Below are positions 48,011 to 58,609 of a stretch of DNA of 64,000 bases, in pieces. Positions within the stretch are counted from its first letter, which is position 1. Each line of letters starts with the position of its first letter. The translations under genes and the position numbers were made by a program. A model generated the notes under the pieces. The model was not told where the DNA came from. It was given only the letters and a program-made list of their open reading frames with translations, and did no database searches. The DNA is from Serratia nevei (GTDB lineage Bacteria > Pseudomonadota > Gammaproteobacteria > Enterobacterales > Enterobacteriaceae), in contig NZ_CP149940.1 of the NCBI RefSeq assembly GCF_037948395.1, positions 2,232,001 through 2,296,000 of the forward strand, written 5' to 3'.

Positions 48011-48912
48011 AGAAAGTCGGTCTGCGGGTTGATGTAGATACCTTCAGCGGCACCCGTGAAGGGGTGCCGCAGTTGCTGGACCTGTTCGACAAGTACGACA
48101 TTCAGGCCAGCTTCTTCTTCAGCGTGGGACCGGACAACATGGGGCGCCATCTTTGGCGCCTTTTGCGTCCGAAATTTCTGTGGAAAATGCTGCGTTCGAA
48201 CGCCGCCTCGCTGTACGGCCTGGACATTCTGCTGGCCGGCACCGCCTGGCCGGGGCGCAACATTTCACGCGCGTTGGGGCCGCTGATGAAGCGCACCGCC
48301 GAAGCCGGTCATGAAGTCGGGCTGCACGCCTGGGATCACCAGGGGTGGCAGGCCAAGGTCGGCAAGTGGAGCGAGGCGCAGCTGACCGAACAAGTGCAGC
48401 TGGGCGTCGATGCCCTGAGCGCCAGCACCGGCCAGCCGGTGAAATGCTCCGCCGTGGCGGGCTGGCGTGCCGATACGCGCGTGCTGGAGGTCAAGCAACG
48501 CTTCGGCTTCCATTACAACAGCGATTGCCGCGGCACCCATCCGTTCCGTCCGGTGCTGAGCGACGGGCGTCACGGCACGGTGCAGATCCCGGTGACGTTG
48601 CCGACCTTCGACGAAGTGATCGGCAGCGAAGTCAGCATGGCCGACTTCAACGACTACATTCTGCGCGCCATCGAGAACGATCGCGGCGTGCCGGTGTACA
48701 CCATTCACACCGAAGTGGAAGGCATGTCGCAAGCGGCGATGTTCGAACAGTTATTGCAACGCGCACGGCAGCAGGGCATCGAATTCTGTCCGCTTGGCGC
48801 GCTGTTACCACAAGATTTGGCGTCACTGCCGTTGGGCCGCATCAAGCGTGCTCCTTTCCCCGGCCGCGAAGGTTGGCTGGGCTGTCAAACCGATGTGAAG
48901 GACGTTACATGA
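48007..48912 (+). CDS. arnD: Deformylase ArnD for undecaprenyl-phosphate Ara4FN
   Basis: A polysaccharide-deacetylase-fold (NodB) enzyme that removes the formyl group at the membrane so that Ara4N can be flipped. The 301 aa show the metal-binding Asp motif [25 protein letters not shown] with the paired histidines, and the C-terminal YTIHTEVEG. The start ATG overlaps arnA, and the stop overlaps arnT, each by 4 nt. Confidence 0.97.
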   Translation: MKKVGLRVDVDTFSGTREGVPQLLDLFDKYDIQASFFFSVGPDNMGRHLWRLLRPKFLWKMLRSNAASLYGLDILLAGTAWPGRNISRALGPLMKRTAEAGHEVGLHAWDHQGWQAKVGKWSEAQLTEQVQLGVDALSASTGQPVKCSAVAGWRADTRVLEVKQRFGFHYNSDCRGTHPFRPVLSDGRHGTVQIPVTLPTFDEVIGSEVSMADFNDYILRAIENDRGVPVYTIHTEVEGMSQAAMFEQLLQRARQQGIEFCPLGALLPQDLASLPLGRIKRAPFPGREGWLGCQTDVKDVT

Positions 48913-50573
48913 AGGCGCTAAAAGGATCCTGGGCCATTCTGCTGGCCGTTTTTTTTGCTCTGGTTTACCTGATCCCGCTTAACGGCCGCCTGCTGTGGCA
49001 GCCGGACGAGACGCGTTATGCCGAGATCAGCCGTGAAATGCTGCAGCGCGGCGATTGGGTTGTGCCGCACCTGCTGGGGCTGCGCTACTTCGAAAAGCCG
49101 GTGGCGGGTTACTGGTTCAATAACATCAGCCAGTGGCTGTTCGGCGAAAACAACTTTGCGGTGCGCTTCGGCTCGGTGTTCAGCACCGGCATGACCGCAC
49201 TGCTGGTGTTCGCGCTGGCGATGCTGATGTGGCGCAATGCGCGCCGCGCCAGCCTGGCGGCGCTGATTTTCCTGTCGATGGTGCTGGTGTTCAGCATCGG
49301 CACCTACAGCGTGCTGGATCCGATGATCTCGCTGTGGCTGGCGGCGGCGATGGTCAGCTACTACCTGACGCTGAAAGCCACTTCGGTCAAAGGCAAGCTG
49401 GGCGCCTACGCGCTGCTGGGCTTGGCCTGCGGCATGGGCTTTATGACCAAGGGCTTCCTGGCGCTGGCGGTGCCGGTGATCGCGGTGATCCCGATCGTCA
49501 TCCAGCAACGTCGCATCAAGGATCTGCTGTGCTACGGCCCGGTGGCGATCGTGACCGCTACGTTGCTCAGCCTGCCGTGGGCGCTGGCGATCGCGCAACG
49601 CGAACCCGATTTCTGGAATTACTTCTTCTGGGTCGAACATATTCAGCGTTTCGCCGAAGATAACGCCCAGCACAAGGCGCCGTTCTGGTATTACCTGCCG
49701 ATCCTGCTGGCGGCGGTGCTGCCGTGGCTGGCGCTGCTGCCCGGTGCGCTGCTCAAGGGCTGGCGCGAACGCGTACAGCGCCCGGAGCTGTTCTTCCTGC
49801 TGAGCTGGGCGATGATGCCGCTGATCTTCTTCAGCATCGCCAAAGGCAAGCTGCCGACCTACATTCTGCCGTGCATGGCGCCGCTGGCGCTGCTGATGAC
49901 CGCCTATGCGGAAGACTACGCCGCCACCCTGCGCGCCAGACTGTTCAAGGCCAATGCCTGGCTGAACGGCCTGTTCGGGCTGATCGGCATCGTGGCGCTG
50001 GTGGTGTTGAGCGCCGGCCTGCTGCCGAAAGCCCATCTGTTTACCGCGCAAGAGTGGCCGAAGGTGGTGCTCGGCCTGATCGCCTTCGGCGGCTGGCTCC
50101 TGTTCGCGCTGGTTTCCGCACGCGATAACGGCCGTCAATGGCGCTGGGCGGCGGCCTGCCCGGTATTGCTGTGCCTGGTGATCGGCTACGCCATCCCGCA
50201 ACAGGTGACCGATTCCAAGCTGCCGCAGAACTTCGCGCGCGCCACGATGGCCGAGCTGGGCGACAGCCGTTACGTGCTGACCGACAGCGTCGGGGTAGCG
50301 GCCGGTTTGGCCTGGGAACTGAAGCGTAGCGACGTGCTGATGTACAGCCAGAAAGGCGAGGTAGCTTATGGTCTGGAGTATCCGGACGCCAAAGGCCACC
50401 TGATCAGCGACGCCGACTTCCCGCAGTGGCTGGCGCAGGCGCGCAAACAGGGGAATGTGTCCCTGGTGCTGCAGCTGTCCCGTGGCGAAGCGCTGCCGCA
50501 GGAACTGCCTGCCGCAGACAAGGTAGATCGTATGAATCGCCTGGTGCTGATGTGGTATAAACAGCAACCATGA
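48909..50573 (+). CDS. arnT: Lipid A L-Ara4N transferase ArnT
   Basis: The GT-C membrane transferase that attaches L-Ara4N to lipid A phosphates, lowering negative charge and polymyxin binding. The start ATG 48909 overlaps the arnD stop; the frame happens to be open for 188 codons upstream inside arnD, which is not coding. The 554 aa have about twelve helices, the periplasmic catalytic loop [15 protein letters not shown] with Asp/Glu, a second loop KPVAGYWFN, and a soluble C-terminal domain (about 440-554). Confidence 0.98.
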   Translation: MKALKGSWAILLAVFFALVYLIPLNGRLLWQPDETRYAEISREMLQRGDWVVPHLLGLRYFEKPVAGYWFNNISQWLFGENNFAVRFGSVFSTGMTALLVFALAMLMWRNARRASLAALIFLSMVLVFSIGTYSVLDPMISLWLAAAMVSYYLTLKATSVKGKLGAYALLGLACGMGFMTKGFLALAVPVIAVIPIVIQQRRIKDLLCYGPVAIVTATLLSLPWALAIAQREPDFWNYFFWVEHIQRFAEDNAQHKAPFWYYLPILLAAVLPWLALLPGALLKGWRERVQRPELFFLLSWAMMPLIFFSIAKGKLPTYILPCMAPLALLMTAYAEDYAATLRARLFKANAWLNGLFGLIGIVALVVLSAGLLPKAHLFTAQEWPKVVLGLIAFGGWLLFALVSARDNGRQWRWAAACPVLLCLVIGYAIPQQVTDSKLPQNFARATMAELGDSRYVLTDSVGVAAGLAWELKRSDVLMYSQKGEVAYGLEYPDAKGHLISDADFPQWLAQARKQGNVSLVLQLSRGEALPQELPAADKVDRMNRLVLMWYKQQP

Positions 50574-50914
50574 TGGGTTTTCTGTTGGTGATTGTGGTCA
50601 GCCTGCTCACCTGCGGTGGGCAGCTGTGCCAGAAGCAGGCGGCGCACTGTTGGGAGCGGGCGGACGAAGCGCGGCTGAAGCAGACGCTGCGTTGGCTGGC
50701 GCTGGCGGTGCTGCTGCTGGGGCTGGGCATGGCGGTGTGGCTCAATGTGCTGCAACGCCTGCCGCTCAGCCTGGCTTACCCGATGCTCAGCCTGAACTTC
50801 GTGATGGTGACGCTGGCGGCGCGCTGGCTGTTTCATGAGCCGACGACCGTGCGCCACTGGTGTGGCGTAGCGTCGATTATGTTGGGGATCCTGCTGATGA
50901 GCGTGCATTCATGA
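50570..50914 (+). CDS. arnE: Ara4N-undecaprenyl flippase subunit ArnE
   Basis: A small multidrug-resistance-like membrane protein (114 aa from ATG 50570, or 113 from 50573) with four helices. It forms with ArnF the flippase moving undecaprenyl-phosphate Ara4N to the periplasmic face. The segment [19 protein letters not shown] is typical of the family. It overlaps arnT at its start and arnF at its end by 4 nt. Confidence 0.95.
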   Translation: MMGFLLVIVVSLLTCGGQLCQKQAAHCWERADEARLKQTLRWLALAVLLLGLGMAVWLNVLQRLPLSLAYPMLSLNFVMVTLAARWLFHEPTTVRHWCGVASIMLGILLMSVHS

Positions 50915-51303
50915 GGGGCTATGCCTGGGGCGCCGCCAGCGTGTTGCTGGTGACGCTGGCGCAGTTGCTGATGAAGTGGGGCATGGTGCAAATCCCGCTG
51001 ATGTCGTTCGCCGACGTCTCGTTGGCGTTGATCGGCGACTACTGGCTGCCGCTTCTGGCGGTGGGCGGCGGCATCTTCGGTTATGCGCTGTCGATGCTGT
51101 GTTGGTTCTTTGCGCTGCGCCACCTGCCGTTAAACCGCGCTTATCCTCTGCTGAGCGTCAGCTACGCGCTGGTCTATCTGGCGGCGGTGATCCTGCCGTG
51201 GTTTAACGAATCCGCTACACTGCTGAAAACGTTGGGCACGCTGTTTATTCTGTTCGGCGTCTGGCTGATTAACAGCAAATCCGAGACAAAATCGCCGGAA
51301 TAG
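50911..51303 (+). CDS. arnF: Ara4N-undecaprenyl flippase subunit ArnF
   Basis: The second SMR-like flippase subunit (130 aa, four helices), with [18 protein letters not shown] matching the ArnE/EmrE pattern. The start is ATG 50911 overlapping the arnE stop; the open frame extends 17 codons upstream within arnE and is ignored. The charged tail ([10 protein letters not shown]) is cytoplasmic. It is the last gene of the arn operon. Confidence 0.95.
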   Translation: MRGYAWGAASVLLVTLAQLLMKWGMVQIPLMSFADVSLALIGDYWLPLLAVGGGIFGYALSMLCWFFALRHLPLNRAYPLLSVSYALVYLAAVILPWFNESATLLKTLGTLFILFGVWLINSKSETKSPE

Positions 51304-51477
51304 GGTCAAAACCGGCGAGCCTGCTATTATCTCCCTCATGGCGCTTGCCTTTTTCCCCGTGCGGGAGATAAATTAACGCCAAATAGCGCTCTCCTTACGT
51401 GGTGCCGGCTTCGCCTCGCAGGCGGTGGTGGTGTGCCGATTGGCATAATGCGGCAGCGTGTTCAATGAAGGAATATT

Positions 51478-51942
51478 ATGCGGATGCGTGTGTGGTTTTT
51501 ATTAGCCAGTTTGATCCTCGCCGGCTGCAGCAGCCATGCGCCGCCGCCGAGCGGCCGCCTGGCGGACTCTATCGTGGTGGTGGCCCAGCTCAACGAGCAA
51601 CTGCGTCAGTGGTACGGTACGCCATACCGTTACGGCGGCCTGGATCGCGGCGGCGTAGATTGTTCCGGCTTTGTTTACCGCACGTTCCGCGATCGTTTCG
51701 ACATGCAGCTGCCGCGTTCGACCGAAGAGCAAACCTCGCTGGGCACCAAGGTTTCGCGTGATGAGCTGATGCCGGGCGACCTGGTGTTTTTCAAAACCGG
51801 CGGCGGTGAGAACGGCCTGCACGTCGGCATTTACGATACCAACGACCAATTTATCCACGCGTCGACCAGCCGCGGAGTGATCCGCTCCTCGCTCGATAAC
51901 GTCTACTGGAAGCGGGTATACTGGCAGGCGCGACGCATTTAG
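51478..51942 (+). CDS. nlpC: Lipoprotein NlpC (NlpC/P60 endopeptidase family)
   Basis: A 154-aa lipoprotein, the same length as E. coli NlpC. The lipobox is LILAGC with C17. The papain-like NlpC/P60 domain has catalytic C62 in GVDCSGFVYR, H115 in GLHVGIYD and the third residue H127 in QFIHAST. It probably cleaves peptide cross-links in peptidoglycan, but its substrate is not established. The start ATG 51478 follows AAGGA. It is separated from btuD by the arn operon. Confidence 0.96.
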   Translation: MRMRVWFLLASLILAGCSSHAPPPSGRLADSIVVVAQLNEQLRQWYGTPYRYGGLDRGGVDCSGFVYRTFRDRFDMQLPRSTEEQTSLGTKVSRDELMPGDLVFFKTGGGENGLHVGIYDTNDQFIHASTSRGVIRSSLDNVYWKRVYWQARRI

Positions 51943-52001
51943 CCTTAACCTATTGATTTGGTGTATCATGGCGGCATCACGTGTTTTGAACGGTGCCTGC
52001 C

Positions 52002-53015
52002 ATGAACAGCCTGCGTTTATTGATCTCCGATTCCTACGATCCCTGGTTTAACCTGGCGGTGGAAGAGTGCATCTTCCGCGAGATGACCACGCAAAAAATC
52101 CTCTTTCTGTGGCGCAATGCCGAAACGGTGGTGATTGGCCAGTCGCAGAACCCGTGGAAAGAGTGCAACACCCGGCGCATGGAGCAGGACGGCATTCGGC
52201 TGGCGCGGCGCAGCAGCGGCGGTGGGGCGGTATTTCACGACCTGGGCAACACCTGTTTTACCTTTATGGCCGGCAAACCGGGTTACGACAAAAGCGTCTC
52301 GACCGACATCATTCTGCAAGCGCTGCGGCAGCTGGGCGTCACGGCCGGCGCGTCGGGGCGCAACGATCTGGTGATGGAAACCGCCGACGGGCCGCGCAAA
52401 ATATCCGGCTCGGCCTATCGAGAAACCCAGGACCGTGGTTTCCACCACGGCACGCTGCTGCTGAACGCCGATCTGGAGCGGCTGGCAGACTACCTCAATC
52501 CCGATCCCAAAAAGCTGCAGGCCAAGGGCATCACTTCGGTGCGTTCGCGCGTCGCCAATTTGGCGGAGTTTTTGCCGGGTATCAGCCATGAGCAGGTGTG
52601 CGAAGCCATCGTGCAGGCCTTTTTTGCCCACTATGGCGAGACGGCCGAGCCGGAGATCATTTCGCCGGACGTATTCCCCGATTTGCCCGATTTTGCCGCG
52701 CAGTTCGCCAAACAGAGCAGTTGGGAATGGAATTTCGGCAAGGCGCCGGCGTTCAGTCATCTGCTTAACGAGCGCTTCGTCTGGGGCGGCGTGGATCTGT
52801 TCTTCGACGTGGAGAAGGGAACGATTGTTCGCGCGCAGGTGTTCACCGACAGCCTGAATCCCGCCCCGCTGCAGCGGCTGGCGGAAGCGCTGGTGGGCTG
52901 CGCGTATCGCAGCGAGCCCGTTGCCGCTTGCTGCGATCGGCTCATGGCGGATTATCCGCAACAGGCGGCGGAATTGACCGAACTGCGGCAATGGCTGAGC
53001 GAAACGATCCGTTAG
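52002..53015 (+). CDS. lplA: Lipoate-protein ligase A
   Basis: Activates free lipoate with ATP and attaches it to lipoyl domains of 2-oxoacid dehydrogenases and glycine cleavage H protein. The 337 aa (E. coli 338) show [24 protein letters not shown], the lipoyl-AMP lysine K133 in [11 protein letters not shown], and the C-terminal domain (about 250-337). The start is [11 protein letters not shown] (ATG 52002); a GTG 9 bp earlier is rejected because it adds no family residues. It lies between nlpC and the EAL gene, unlike E. coli, and is followed by a terminator. Confidence 0.97.
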   Translation: MNSLRLLISDSYDPWFNLAVEECIFREMTTQKILFLWRNAETVVIGQSQNPWKECNTRRMEQDGIRLARRSSGGGAVFHDLGNTCFTFMAGKPGYDKSVSTDIILQALRQLGVTAGASGRNDLVMETADGPRKISGSAYRETQDRGFHHGTLLLNADLERLADYLNPDPKKLQAKGITSVRSRVANLAEFLPGISHEQVCEAIVQAFFAHYGETAEPEIISPDVFPDLPDFAAQFAKQSSWEWNFGKAPAFSHLLNERFVWGGVDLFFDVEKGTIVRAQVFTDSLNPAPLQRLAEALVGCAYRSEPVAACCDRLMADYPQQAAELTELRQWLSETIR

Positions 53016-53527
53016 CCGGTATGGGATGGTGAAGGGGATGAGCGTGCTCATCCCTTTTTTTATCGCTGAAATCGACGTTTCGCAGGGGCGTAGCGCAGAT
53101 TTTCTGAAAATCAAGGTGGGCATTTTTTTACGTTTTCAATGCTGAGAATAACGGGCGGAATTGATGTGTTATTAAATTTAATCAGTCATCGTTAACGGCA
53201 GGAAAAATCGGCGTTACGGCAGAAAGATTATTTTACTTTATTTAAGATTTTTCTTAAATAAAACAACGGAGATAAGTCAAATTTAGCCCGTCATCCAATC
53301 CACTTAAGCCAAATACCTTTTCATATCACGCGTTGGGCGAGAAAGGTGGCATAAGTTCAGCTGCTTTTCTTTTGCGCCTTTCGCGATTGTCGTATAGCTT
53401 TAATCTATCAATTAAATGATATTTCATGGGTATTTGCATTGATATTTCCGATTAATCCCAGAAGGATTGATCGATAAAATATATTGATATACGATGATAC
53501 GCTAGCCATTCATCCTGTGGCATTAAA
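53016..53527 (+). other. 512-bp intergenic region ahead of the EAL gene, AT-rich
   Basis: After the lplA terminator the sequence (about 53150-53520) is clearly AT-rich, with runs such as TTTAAGATTTTTCTTAAATAAA, here quoted in part as AAGATTTTTCTTAAAT. It contains the promoter of the EAL gene. No second gene or known operator was recognised. H-NS binding is plausible. Confidence 0.5.
53035..53061 (+). terminator. Terminator after lplA
   Basis: GGGATGAGC / GCTCATCCC with a GT loop is followed by TTTTTTT. Confidence 0.92.
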
Positions 53528-54259
53528 ATGAACATCCAACTCGAAGCTGACTTTATTAGTAGCTATGTTTTTCAACCTGTTTACTCAATGGAGGGCAGGC
53601 TGTTGGCGGTGGAAATGTTGAGCCGTTTCAACAGTCTCGACGGTGATTTAGCCATGCCGGCCGAAATTGGGATTAATTTATTGGCGCCTGAACAAAGGAT
53701 TGAGTTATTTAATGAGCAATTGAAACTTGCGGAGCGGCACGCGGGCTGGTTTACCGGTAACAGCGTGCAGTTGACCATCAATATCGAAGAAACCATCGTC
53801 GAACTTATTCTTTCCGATCCGGCATTGTGCCAATGGATCAGGCAATATCCTTTTATTGCATTCGAAATGAGTGAGAGTTTTCCGAATCTTTCGGCCGGGA
53901 AGAACAACCCGAACGTGCAGCGATTAAGCGAAATGTTTACGCTGTGGCTCGATGATTTCGGTTCCGGTAAAGCCACCTTGACCGCGCTGTATGATGGTTT
54001 GTTTGACTATGTAAAGATAGACAAGCGTTTTTACTGGCAGCTGTTTACCCATCAGGGGTATGACGTGGTCATCGACTCGTTGTTAAAGAATATCAACCTG
54101 TTGTGTAAAGGCGTGATCGTCGGAGGAATAGAGAAAAAAGAGTACTTTAATAAACTCAGATACGCCGGTGTTTTAGGCCTGCAAGGTTTTTTATGGCCCA
54201 GCGTTGGTGTGGATAATCTGCAAACTTTGCTGGCGAAGCCCAGCGAGTTCAATAATTAA
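53528..54259 (+). CDS. EAL-domain protein in the ydiV (rflP) position
   Basis: A 243-aa single-domain EAL protein without a sensory part. In E. coli the same place (nlpC side, before selO) holds RflP/YdiV, a degenerate EAL protein that inhibits the flagellar regulator FlhDC. Here more phosphodiesterase residues are kept: E29 in AVEMLSR, N85 in TINIEE, E113 in FEMSES, D142-D143 in WLDDFGSG, K163 in YVKIDK and Q219 in LQGFLWP. The usual EGVE motif is VGGIE, so one acidic residue is lost. Cyclic-di-GMP binding, or even hydrolysis, is possible. Base composition is lower in GC than neighbours. Confidence 0.85.
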   Translation: MNIQLEADFISSYVFQPVYSMEGRLLAVEMLSRFNSLDGDLAMPAEIGINLLAPEQRIELFNEQLKLAERHAGWFTGNSVQLTINIEETIVELILSDPALCQWIRQYPFIAFEMSESFPNLSAGKNNPNVQRLSEMFTLWLDDFGSGKATLTALYDGLFDYVKIDKRFYWQLFTHQGYDVVIDSLLKNINLLCKGVIVGGIEKKEYFNKLRYAGVLGLQGFLWPSVGVDNLQTLLAKPSEFNN

Positions 54260-54519
54260 GAAGTGATATAAAAAACTACACACAATGAGGTAAATAATGC
54301 GCGGGGTGATGTTTGCCGTGATTCCGTCGCCGTTATTCGCCATCGTTTTTTGGCTGATGACACCGTTTTGTCAGCCCACGTTAAACCGCGTTTCCTCCGT
54401 CAGGTGGAAACGCCAAACTCCCCGCATCCGTCCTGGCGACAGGAGGATGCGTTCTCCCTGCATTCCTTCGGTGTTAATCCGCCCGTCCAGGCTCTACACT
54501 ACGCTGAAACGGAGGGCCT

Positions 54520-55962
54520 ATGCCGCAGTTCGATAACGCTTACTACCAACAGTTACCCGGTTTCTACACCGCCCTGAACCCGACGCCGCTCAAGGATGCG
54601 CGCCTGCTGTACCACAGCGAGCCGCTGGCGCGCGAGCTGGGGCTGGATGAAAGTTGGTTTACCCAGGATAAAACCCCCATTTGGGCGGGAGAAACGCTGC
54701 TGCCCGGCATGCAGCCGTTGGCGCAGGTGTACAGTGGCCACCAGTTTGGCGTCTGGGCCGGGCAGCTGGGGGATGGCCGCGGCATTTTACTGGGCGAACA
54801 GGTCCTGGCGGACGGCAGCCACCGCGACTGGCACCTGAAGGGCGCCGGGCTGACGCCATATTCGCGTATGGGGGACGGCCGCGCGGTGCTGCGTTCGGTG
54901 ATCCGCGAGTTTCTGGCCTCTGAGGCGCTGCACCATTTGGGGATCCCGACCACCCGAGCGCTGACCATCGTGACCAGCCGCCAGCCGGTGTTCCGCGAGC
55001 AGCCGGAACGCGGCGCCATGCTGATGCGGGTGGCGGAAAGCCACGTGCGCTTCGGCCACTTCGAACACTTTTACTACCGCAAACAGCCGGAGCAGGTGCG
55101 GCAGTTGGCGGATTTCGTCATTGCCCGTCACTGGCCGCAGCTGCAGGATCAGGCTGAACGTTACCTGCTGTGGTTTACCGACGTGGTGGAACGGACGGCG
55201 CGCCTGATCGCCCATTGGCAAACCGTCGGTTTCGCTCACGGCGTGATGAACACCGACAACATGTCGATTCTCGGCATCACCATTGACTACGGCCCTTACG
55301 GCTTCCTCGATGACTATCAGCCCGGTTATATCTGCAATCACTCCGACCATCAGGGGCGTTACGCCTTCGACAATCAGCCGGCGGTGGCGCTGTGGAACCT
55401 GCATCGCCTGGCGCAGACCCTGTCGGGGCTGATGACCACTGAACAGCTGCAGCAGGCGCTGGCGGCGTATGAACCGGCGCTGATGCGCGCCTACGGCGAA
55501 CAGATGCGCGCTAAACTCGGCTTCTTCACGCCGACGGCGCAGGACAATGACGTGCTCACCGGGCTGTTGAGCCTGATGGCGCAGGAAGGGCGGGACTATA
55601 CCCGCACGTTCCGCCTGTTGAGCGACACTGAACAGCAACAGGCGCAGTCGCCGCTGCGCGACGAGTTTATCGACCGCGCGGCGTTCGATTCCTGGTATCA
55701 GCAGTATCGTCAGCGTTTGCAGCAGGAGCAGGTGAGCGATGAGGAACGGCAACGGGCGATGAAGGCGGTGAACCCGCGCCTGATCCTGCGCAACTATCTG
55801 GCGCAGCAGGCGATTGAAGACGCGGAGCAAGACGACGTGGGCCGTTTGCAGCGGTTGCATCAGGCCCTGCTGCGGCCGTTCGACGATGCGCCGGAATATG
55901 ACGATCTCGCCGTGCTGCCGCCGGACTGGGGCAAACATCTGGAGATTTCCTGCTCCAGCTGA
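54520..55962 (+). CDS. selO: Protein adenylyltransferase SelO
   Basis: A pseudokinase-fold enzyme that transfers AMP to Ser, Thr or Tyr of proteins (glutaredoxin among targets in E. coli). The 480 aa are close to E. coli YdiU (478): [19 protein letters not shown], quoted here as [34 protein letters not shown], quoted in part, [13 protein letters not shown], and YGFLDDY with the metal site. The end SCSS carries the Cys that aligns with selenocysteine of the eukaryotic protein. The start ATG 54520 has GGAGG upstream. Confidence 0.97.
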   Translation: MPQFDNAYYQQLPGFYTALNPTPLKDARLLYHSEPLARELGLDESWFTQDKTPIWAGETLLPGMQPLAQVYSGHQFGVWAGQLGDGRGILLGEQVLADGSHRDWHLKGAGLTPYSRMGDGRAVLRSVIREFLASEALHHLGIPTTRALTIVTSRQPVFREQPERGAMLMRVAESHVRFGHFEHFYYRKQPEQVRQLADFVIARHWPQLQDQAERYLLWFTDVVERTARLIAHWQTVGFAHGVMNTDNMSILGITIDYGPYGFLDDYQPGYICNHSDHQGRYAFDNQPAVALWNLHRLAQTLSGLMTTEQLQQALAAYEPALMRAYGEQMRAKLGFFTPTAQDNDVLTGLLSLMAQEGRDYTRTFRLLSDTEQQQAQSPLRDEFIDRAAFDSWYQQYRQRLQQEQVSDEERQRAMKAVNPRLILRNYLAQQAIEDAEQDDVGRLQRLHQALLRPFDDAPEYDDLAVLPPDWGKHLEISCSS

Positions 55963-55965
55963 GAT

Positions 55966-55993
55966 GAAAAAAGGGCGCTTAATGGCGCCCTTG
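55966..55993 (-). terminator. Terminator of the hmu operon (beside selO)
   Basis: AAGGGCGC / GCGCCCTT flank a 6-nt loop. The A-run lies on the plus-strand left side, so the T-run follows the stem on the minus strand; it mainly terminates hmuV and only weakly selO. Confidence 0.8.
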
Positions 55994-55996
55994 ACG

Positions 55997-56782
55997 TTAT
56001 TGACGCAGGTAGACCTGCGGCAGCGACACTTCGGGATGATGCACCACGCCGAGATCGGCCTGATACCAGCGGGTGAGGATCTCCGTCTGCAACACCTCCT
56101 GCGGCGTGCCGCTCGCCACCAGACGCCCCTGATGCAGCAGCAGGATCCTATCGGCGTACAGCGCGGCCAGATTAAGATCGTGCAGCACGCAGCAGACGCC
56201 CAGCGGCTGTTGGCGCGTCAGCGAGCGCAGCAGGCGCAGGGTGTGCTGCTGGTGGTACAGATCCAGCGCCGAGGTCGGCTCGTCGAGAAATAGCCAGGCG
56301 GGAGACGGCTGCGGTTGCCACAGCTGCGCCAACACCCGCGCCAGCTGTACCCGCTGCTGTTCGCCGCCGGACAGTTGGCGGTAGTCGCGCTGCGCCAGCG
56401 CCAGGCAGTCGGTCTGCGCCATCACCTGTTGGATCGCCTGATGCTCGTCGCGTTTGCCGTGCGGCGCCCGCCCCATGCTGACCACTTCCTCCACGCTGAA
56501 CGGAAACGCCAGATCGCTGTACTGGCGCATCACGGCTCGGACTTTGGCCAACTGCTGCGGCGCCCACTGTTCCAGCGGGCGATCAAGCAGGCGACATTCG
56601 CCGCAGTCCGGCGTCAAATAGCCGGTCAGCAAGCGCAGCAGCGTCGATTTGCCGGCGCCGTTAGGGCCGATAATCGCCACCATTTCGCCGCCGGCGAGGC
56701 TGAGCGAAACGTCGTTGATCAAGCGGCGCGCACCGAGGCTGTAGCGCAGCTCTCGGGCCGTCAGGCAGGCGGCGTTATCCAC
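55997..56782 (-). CDS. hmuV: Heme ABC importer ATPase HmuV
   Basis: ATPase of the periplasm-to-cytoplasm heme importer (261 aa). Walker A is GPNGAGKST, the signature is [18 protein letters not shown], Walker B is [12 protein letters not shown], and CVLHDLNLA holds the switch His. The C-terminal region [18 protein letters not shown], quoted in part as [13 protein letters not shown], is typical of HmuV. Its start overlaps the end of hmuU by 8 nt. It is last in the operon. Confidence 0.95.
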   Translation of the reverse strand: MDNAACLTARELRYSLGARRLINDVSLSLAGGEMVAIIGPNGAGKSTLLRLLTGYLTPDCGECRLLDRPLEQWAPQQLAKVRAVMRQYSDLAFPFSVEEVVSMGRAPHGKRDEHQAIQQVMAQTDCLALAQRDYRQLSGGEQQRVQLARVLAQLWQPQPSPAWLFLDEPTSALDLYHQQHTLRLLRSLTRQQPLGVCCVLHDLNLAALYADRILLLHQGRLVASGTPQEVLQTEILTRWYQADLGVVHHPEVSLPQVYLRQ

Positions 56783-57779
56783 CGGTTCGCTCCCGCTGGC
56801 GCATCACCAGCCACAAGAAGTAAGGACCGCCGATCAGGCTGGTCATCAACCCCACCGGCATTTCGGCCGGCGCCACCAGCGTGCGCGCCAGCGTATCGCT
56901 GACCAGCAGCAGACAGGCGCCGCCCAGCGCGGAGCAGGGCAGCAGCCAGCGGTGATCGCCGCCGAGGCGCATGCGCACCAGATGCGGCACCACCAAACCG
57001 ACAAAGCCGATCACGCCGCTCATCGCTACCGCCGCGCCGATCAGCAAGGCGCTCAGCAACAGCAGCTGCAGCTTGGCGCGCTGGACGTTCACCCCGAGGT
57101 AGTGGGCCTCTTCGTCCCCCAGCTGCAACAGGTTCAGCCGGCGCGCCTGCAGCAGCGTCAGCAGCGCCGTAGGCAGGATCAGCGAGGCGGAAACCGCCAG
57201 CGTCGGCCACTGTGACTGGCTGAGGCTGCCCATCATCCACAGCGAGAACTGGCGCAGCTGTTGATCGCTGCTGACGTAAGAGAGCACGCCGATGGCCGCC
57301 ATGCACAGGGCGTTGATGGCGATGCCCGCCAGCAGCAGCCGCGACAGATTGCCGTGCCCGCTGCGGCTGATGCCGTAGATCAATAGCGATACCAGCAGGC
57401 TGCCGAGGAACGCCGCCAGCATATGGCCGTACAGTGCGATCGTCACCGGCAACGCCAGCGGCATCACGATGAACAGAGCGACAAACAGCGCGCCGCCGCT
57501 GCTGATGCCCAGCAGGCTCGGATCCGCCAGCGGGTTGCGGAACAGCCCCTGCATCACCGCACCGGATACCGCCAGCGCGCAGCCGATCACCACCGCCAGC
57601 AGCACGCGCGGCAGGCGGATGTTCAACCAGATGTGCCAGGCGGCATCGCTGAAAGGTTCGCGCCACAGGGTGCGAAACGACAGCGTCAGCGCGCCCAGGT
57701 TGGCGGCGACCAGCGCCAGCAGCGTCAGCAACACCAGCAGACCGATGATGGCCAGCTGAGGCGAGGTGCGACAGCGCAT
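56775..57779 (-). CDS. hmuU: Heme ABC importer permease HmuU
   Basis: A FecCD-type inner-membrane permease (334 aa, about ten helices). Marks are [24 protein letters not shown], quoted as [32 protein letters not shown], and [14 protein letters not shown]. Its ATG overlaps the hmuT stop by one base. Heme specificity is inferred from the cluster with hmuR and hmuS. Confidence 0.95.
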   Translation of the reverse strand: MRCRTSPQLAIIGLLVLLTLLALVAANLGALTLSFRTLWREPFSDAAWHIWLNIRLPRVLLAVVIGCALAVSGAVMQGLFRNPLADPSLLGISSGGALFVALFIVMPLALPVTIALYGHMLAAFLGSLLVSLLIYGISRSGHGNLSRLLLAGIAINALCMAAIGVLSYVSSDQQLRQFSLWMMGSLSQSQWPTLAVSASLILPTALLTLLQARRLNLLQLGDEEAHYLGVNVQRAKLQLLLLSALLIGAAVAMSGVIGFVGLVVPHLVRMRLGGDHRWLLPCSALGGACLLLVSDTLARTLVAPAEMPVGLMTSLIGGPYFLWLVMRQRERTGG

Positions 57780-58609
57780 TACTTTTGCTCCGCCGCGTGG
57801 CGCAGTTTGGCCAGCGCCGCCGGCGTTTCCAGACCGAAGCCCAGCAGCGCCATGTCATCGACGATCAGCACGCGGCGCTGCTTGCCCGCCGGCGTCAACG
57901 CCAGGCCCGGCAGCGTCCACAACTGCTGTTCGCCGCCGAGGGTGCGCACGCCGTCGGTAGTGACCAGCAACAGGTCCGGCGCGCTGGCGATGACGCCTTC
58001 CTGCGACAGCGGACGGTAGCGGTCAAAGCCCTGCATGGCGTTTTTCAGGCCGGCGGCGGCAATCACTGCGTCGGCGGCGGTGTGTTGCCCGGCGGCCATC
58101 GGCGTAATGCCGCCGTGGCTCATCACGAACAGCACTTTGATCGGCAGCGGGGAGGTATCGACCGCCGCCAGCTGTTGTCGATAGCGCTCGCTCAGCTGTT
58201 TGCCTTGCTCAACGCGCTGCAGCGCGGCGGCGATCGTAGCGATTTTCTGCGGCACCGCCTGCAGGGTGGTGTCACCCGGCACGCTGACCACGTTGACGCC
58301 GCTGTCCGCCAGCTGTTTGAGCACCAGCGCCGGCTGTGCCAGCTCGGTTGTCAGCACCAGCGTCGGCTTCAGCGCCAAAATGCCTTCGGCGTTCAGCTGG
58401 CGCATATAGCCGACGTCCGGCAGCTTTTTCACCGCTTCCGGATGCAGACTGGTGCTGTCGCGGGCGATCACTTCGTCGCCGGCGCCGAGCGCGAAGGCGA
58501 TTTCCGTCACGTCGCCGCCGATCGAGACGATGCGCTGCGCCGCCGCAGCGGTGAGCGGCAGCGCCAGCGCCATCATCAACGCCAGGCGGCGGATCAAGGA
58601 AGATTTCAT
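57779..58609 (-). CDS. hmuT: Heme periplasmic binding protein HmuT
   Basis: A secreted heme-binding protein (276 aa) of the class III fold. The start is [14 protein letters not shown] (ATG 58609), with a signal peptide ending at TAAAA-QRI; the longer open frame upstream lies in hmuS and is not used. Heme ligand candidates in this family lie in [12 protein letters not shown] and [12 protein letters not shown] (the tyrosine). Overlap with hmuS is 4 nt. Confidence 0.94.
   Translation of the reverse strand: MKSSLIRRLALMMALALPLTAAAAQRIVSIGGDVTEIAFALGAGDEVIARDSTSLHPEAVKKLPDVGYMRQLNAEGILALKPTLVLTTELAQPALVLKQLADSGVNVVSVPGDTTLQAVPQKIATIAAALQRVEQGKQLSERYRQQLAAVDTSPLPIKVLFVMSHGGITPMAAGQHTAADAVIAAAGLKNAMQGFDRYRPLSQEGVIASAPDLLLVTTDGVRTLGGEQQLWTLPGLALTPAGKQRRVLIVDDMALLGFGLETPAALAKLRHAAEQK

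Noticed and set aside
48345..48908. In-frame extension of arnT back into arnD
   Set aside because: The region has no arnT family resemblance, lies in a different frame of the recognised arnD, and ATG 48909 overlaps the arnD stop as is typical for this operon.
54297..54536. 79-codon frame upstream of selO with a good GAGG site
   Set aside because: Composition after the first 25 residues is Arg/Pro-rich and unlike a protein, and it runs into the selO start. A very short peptide cannot be excluded.
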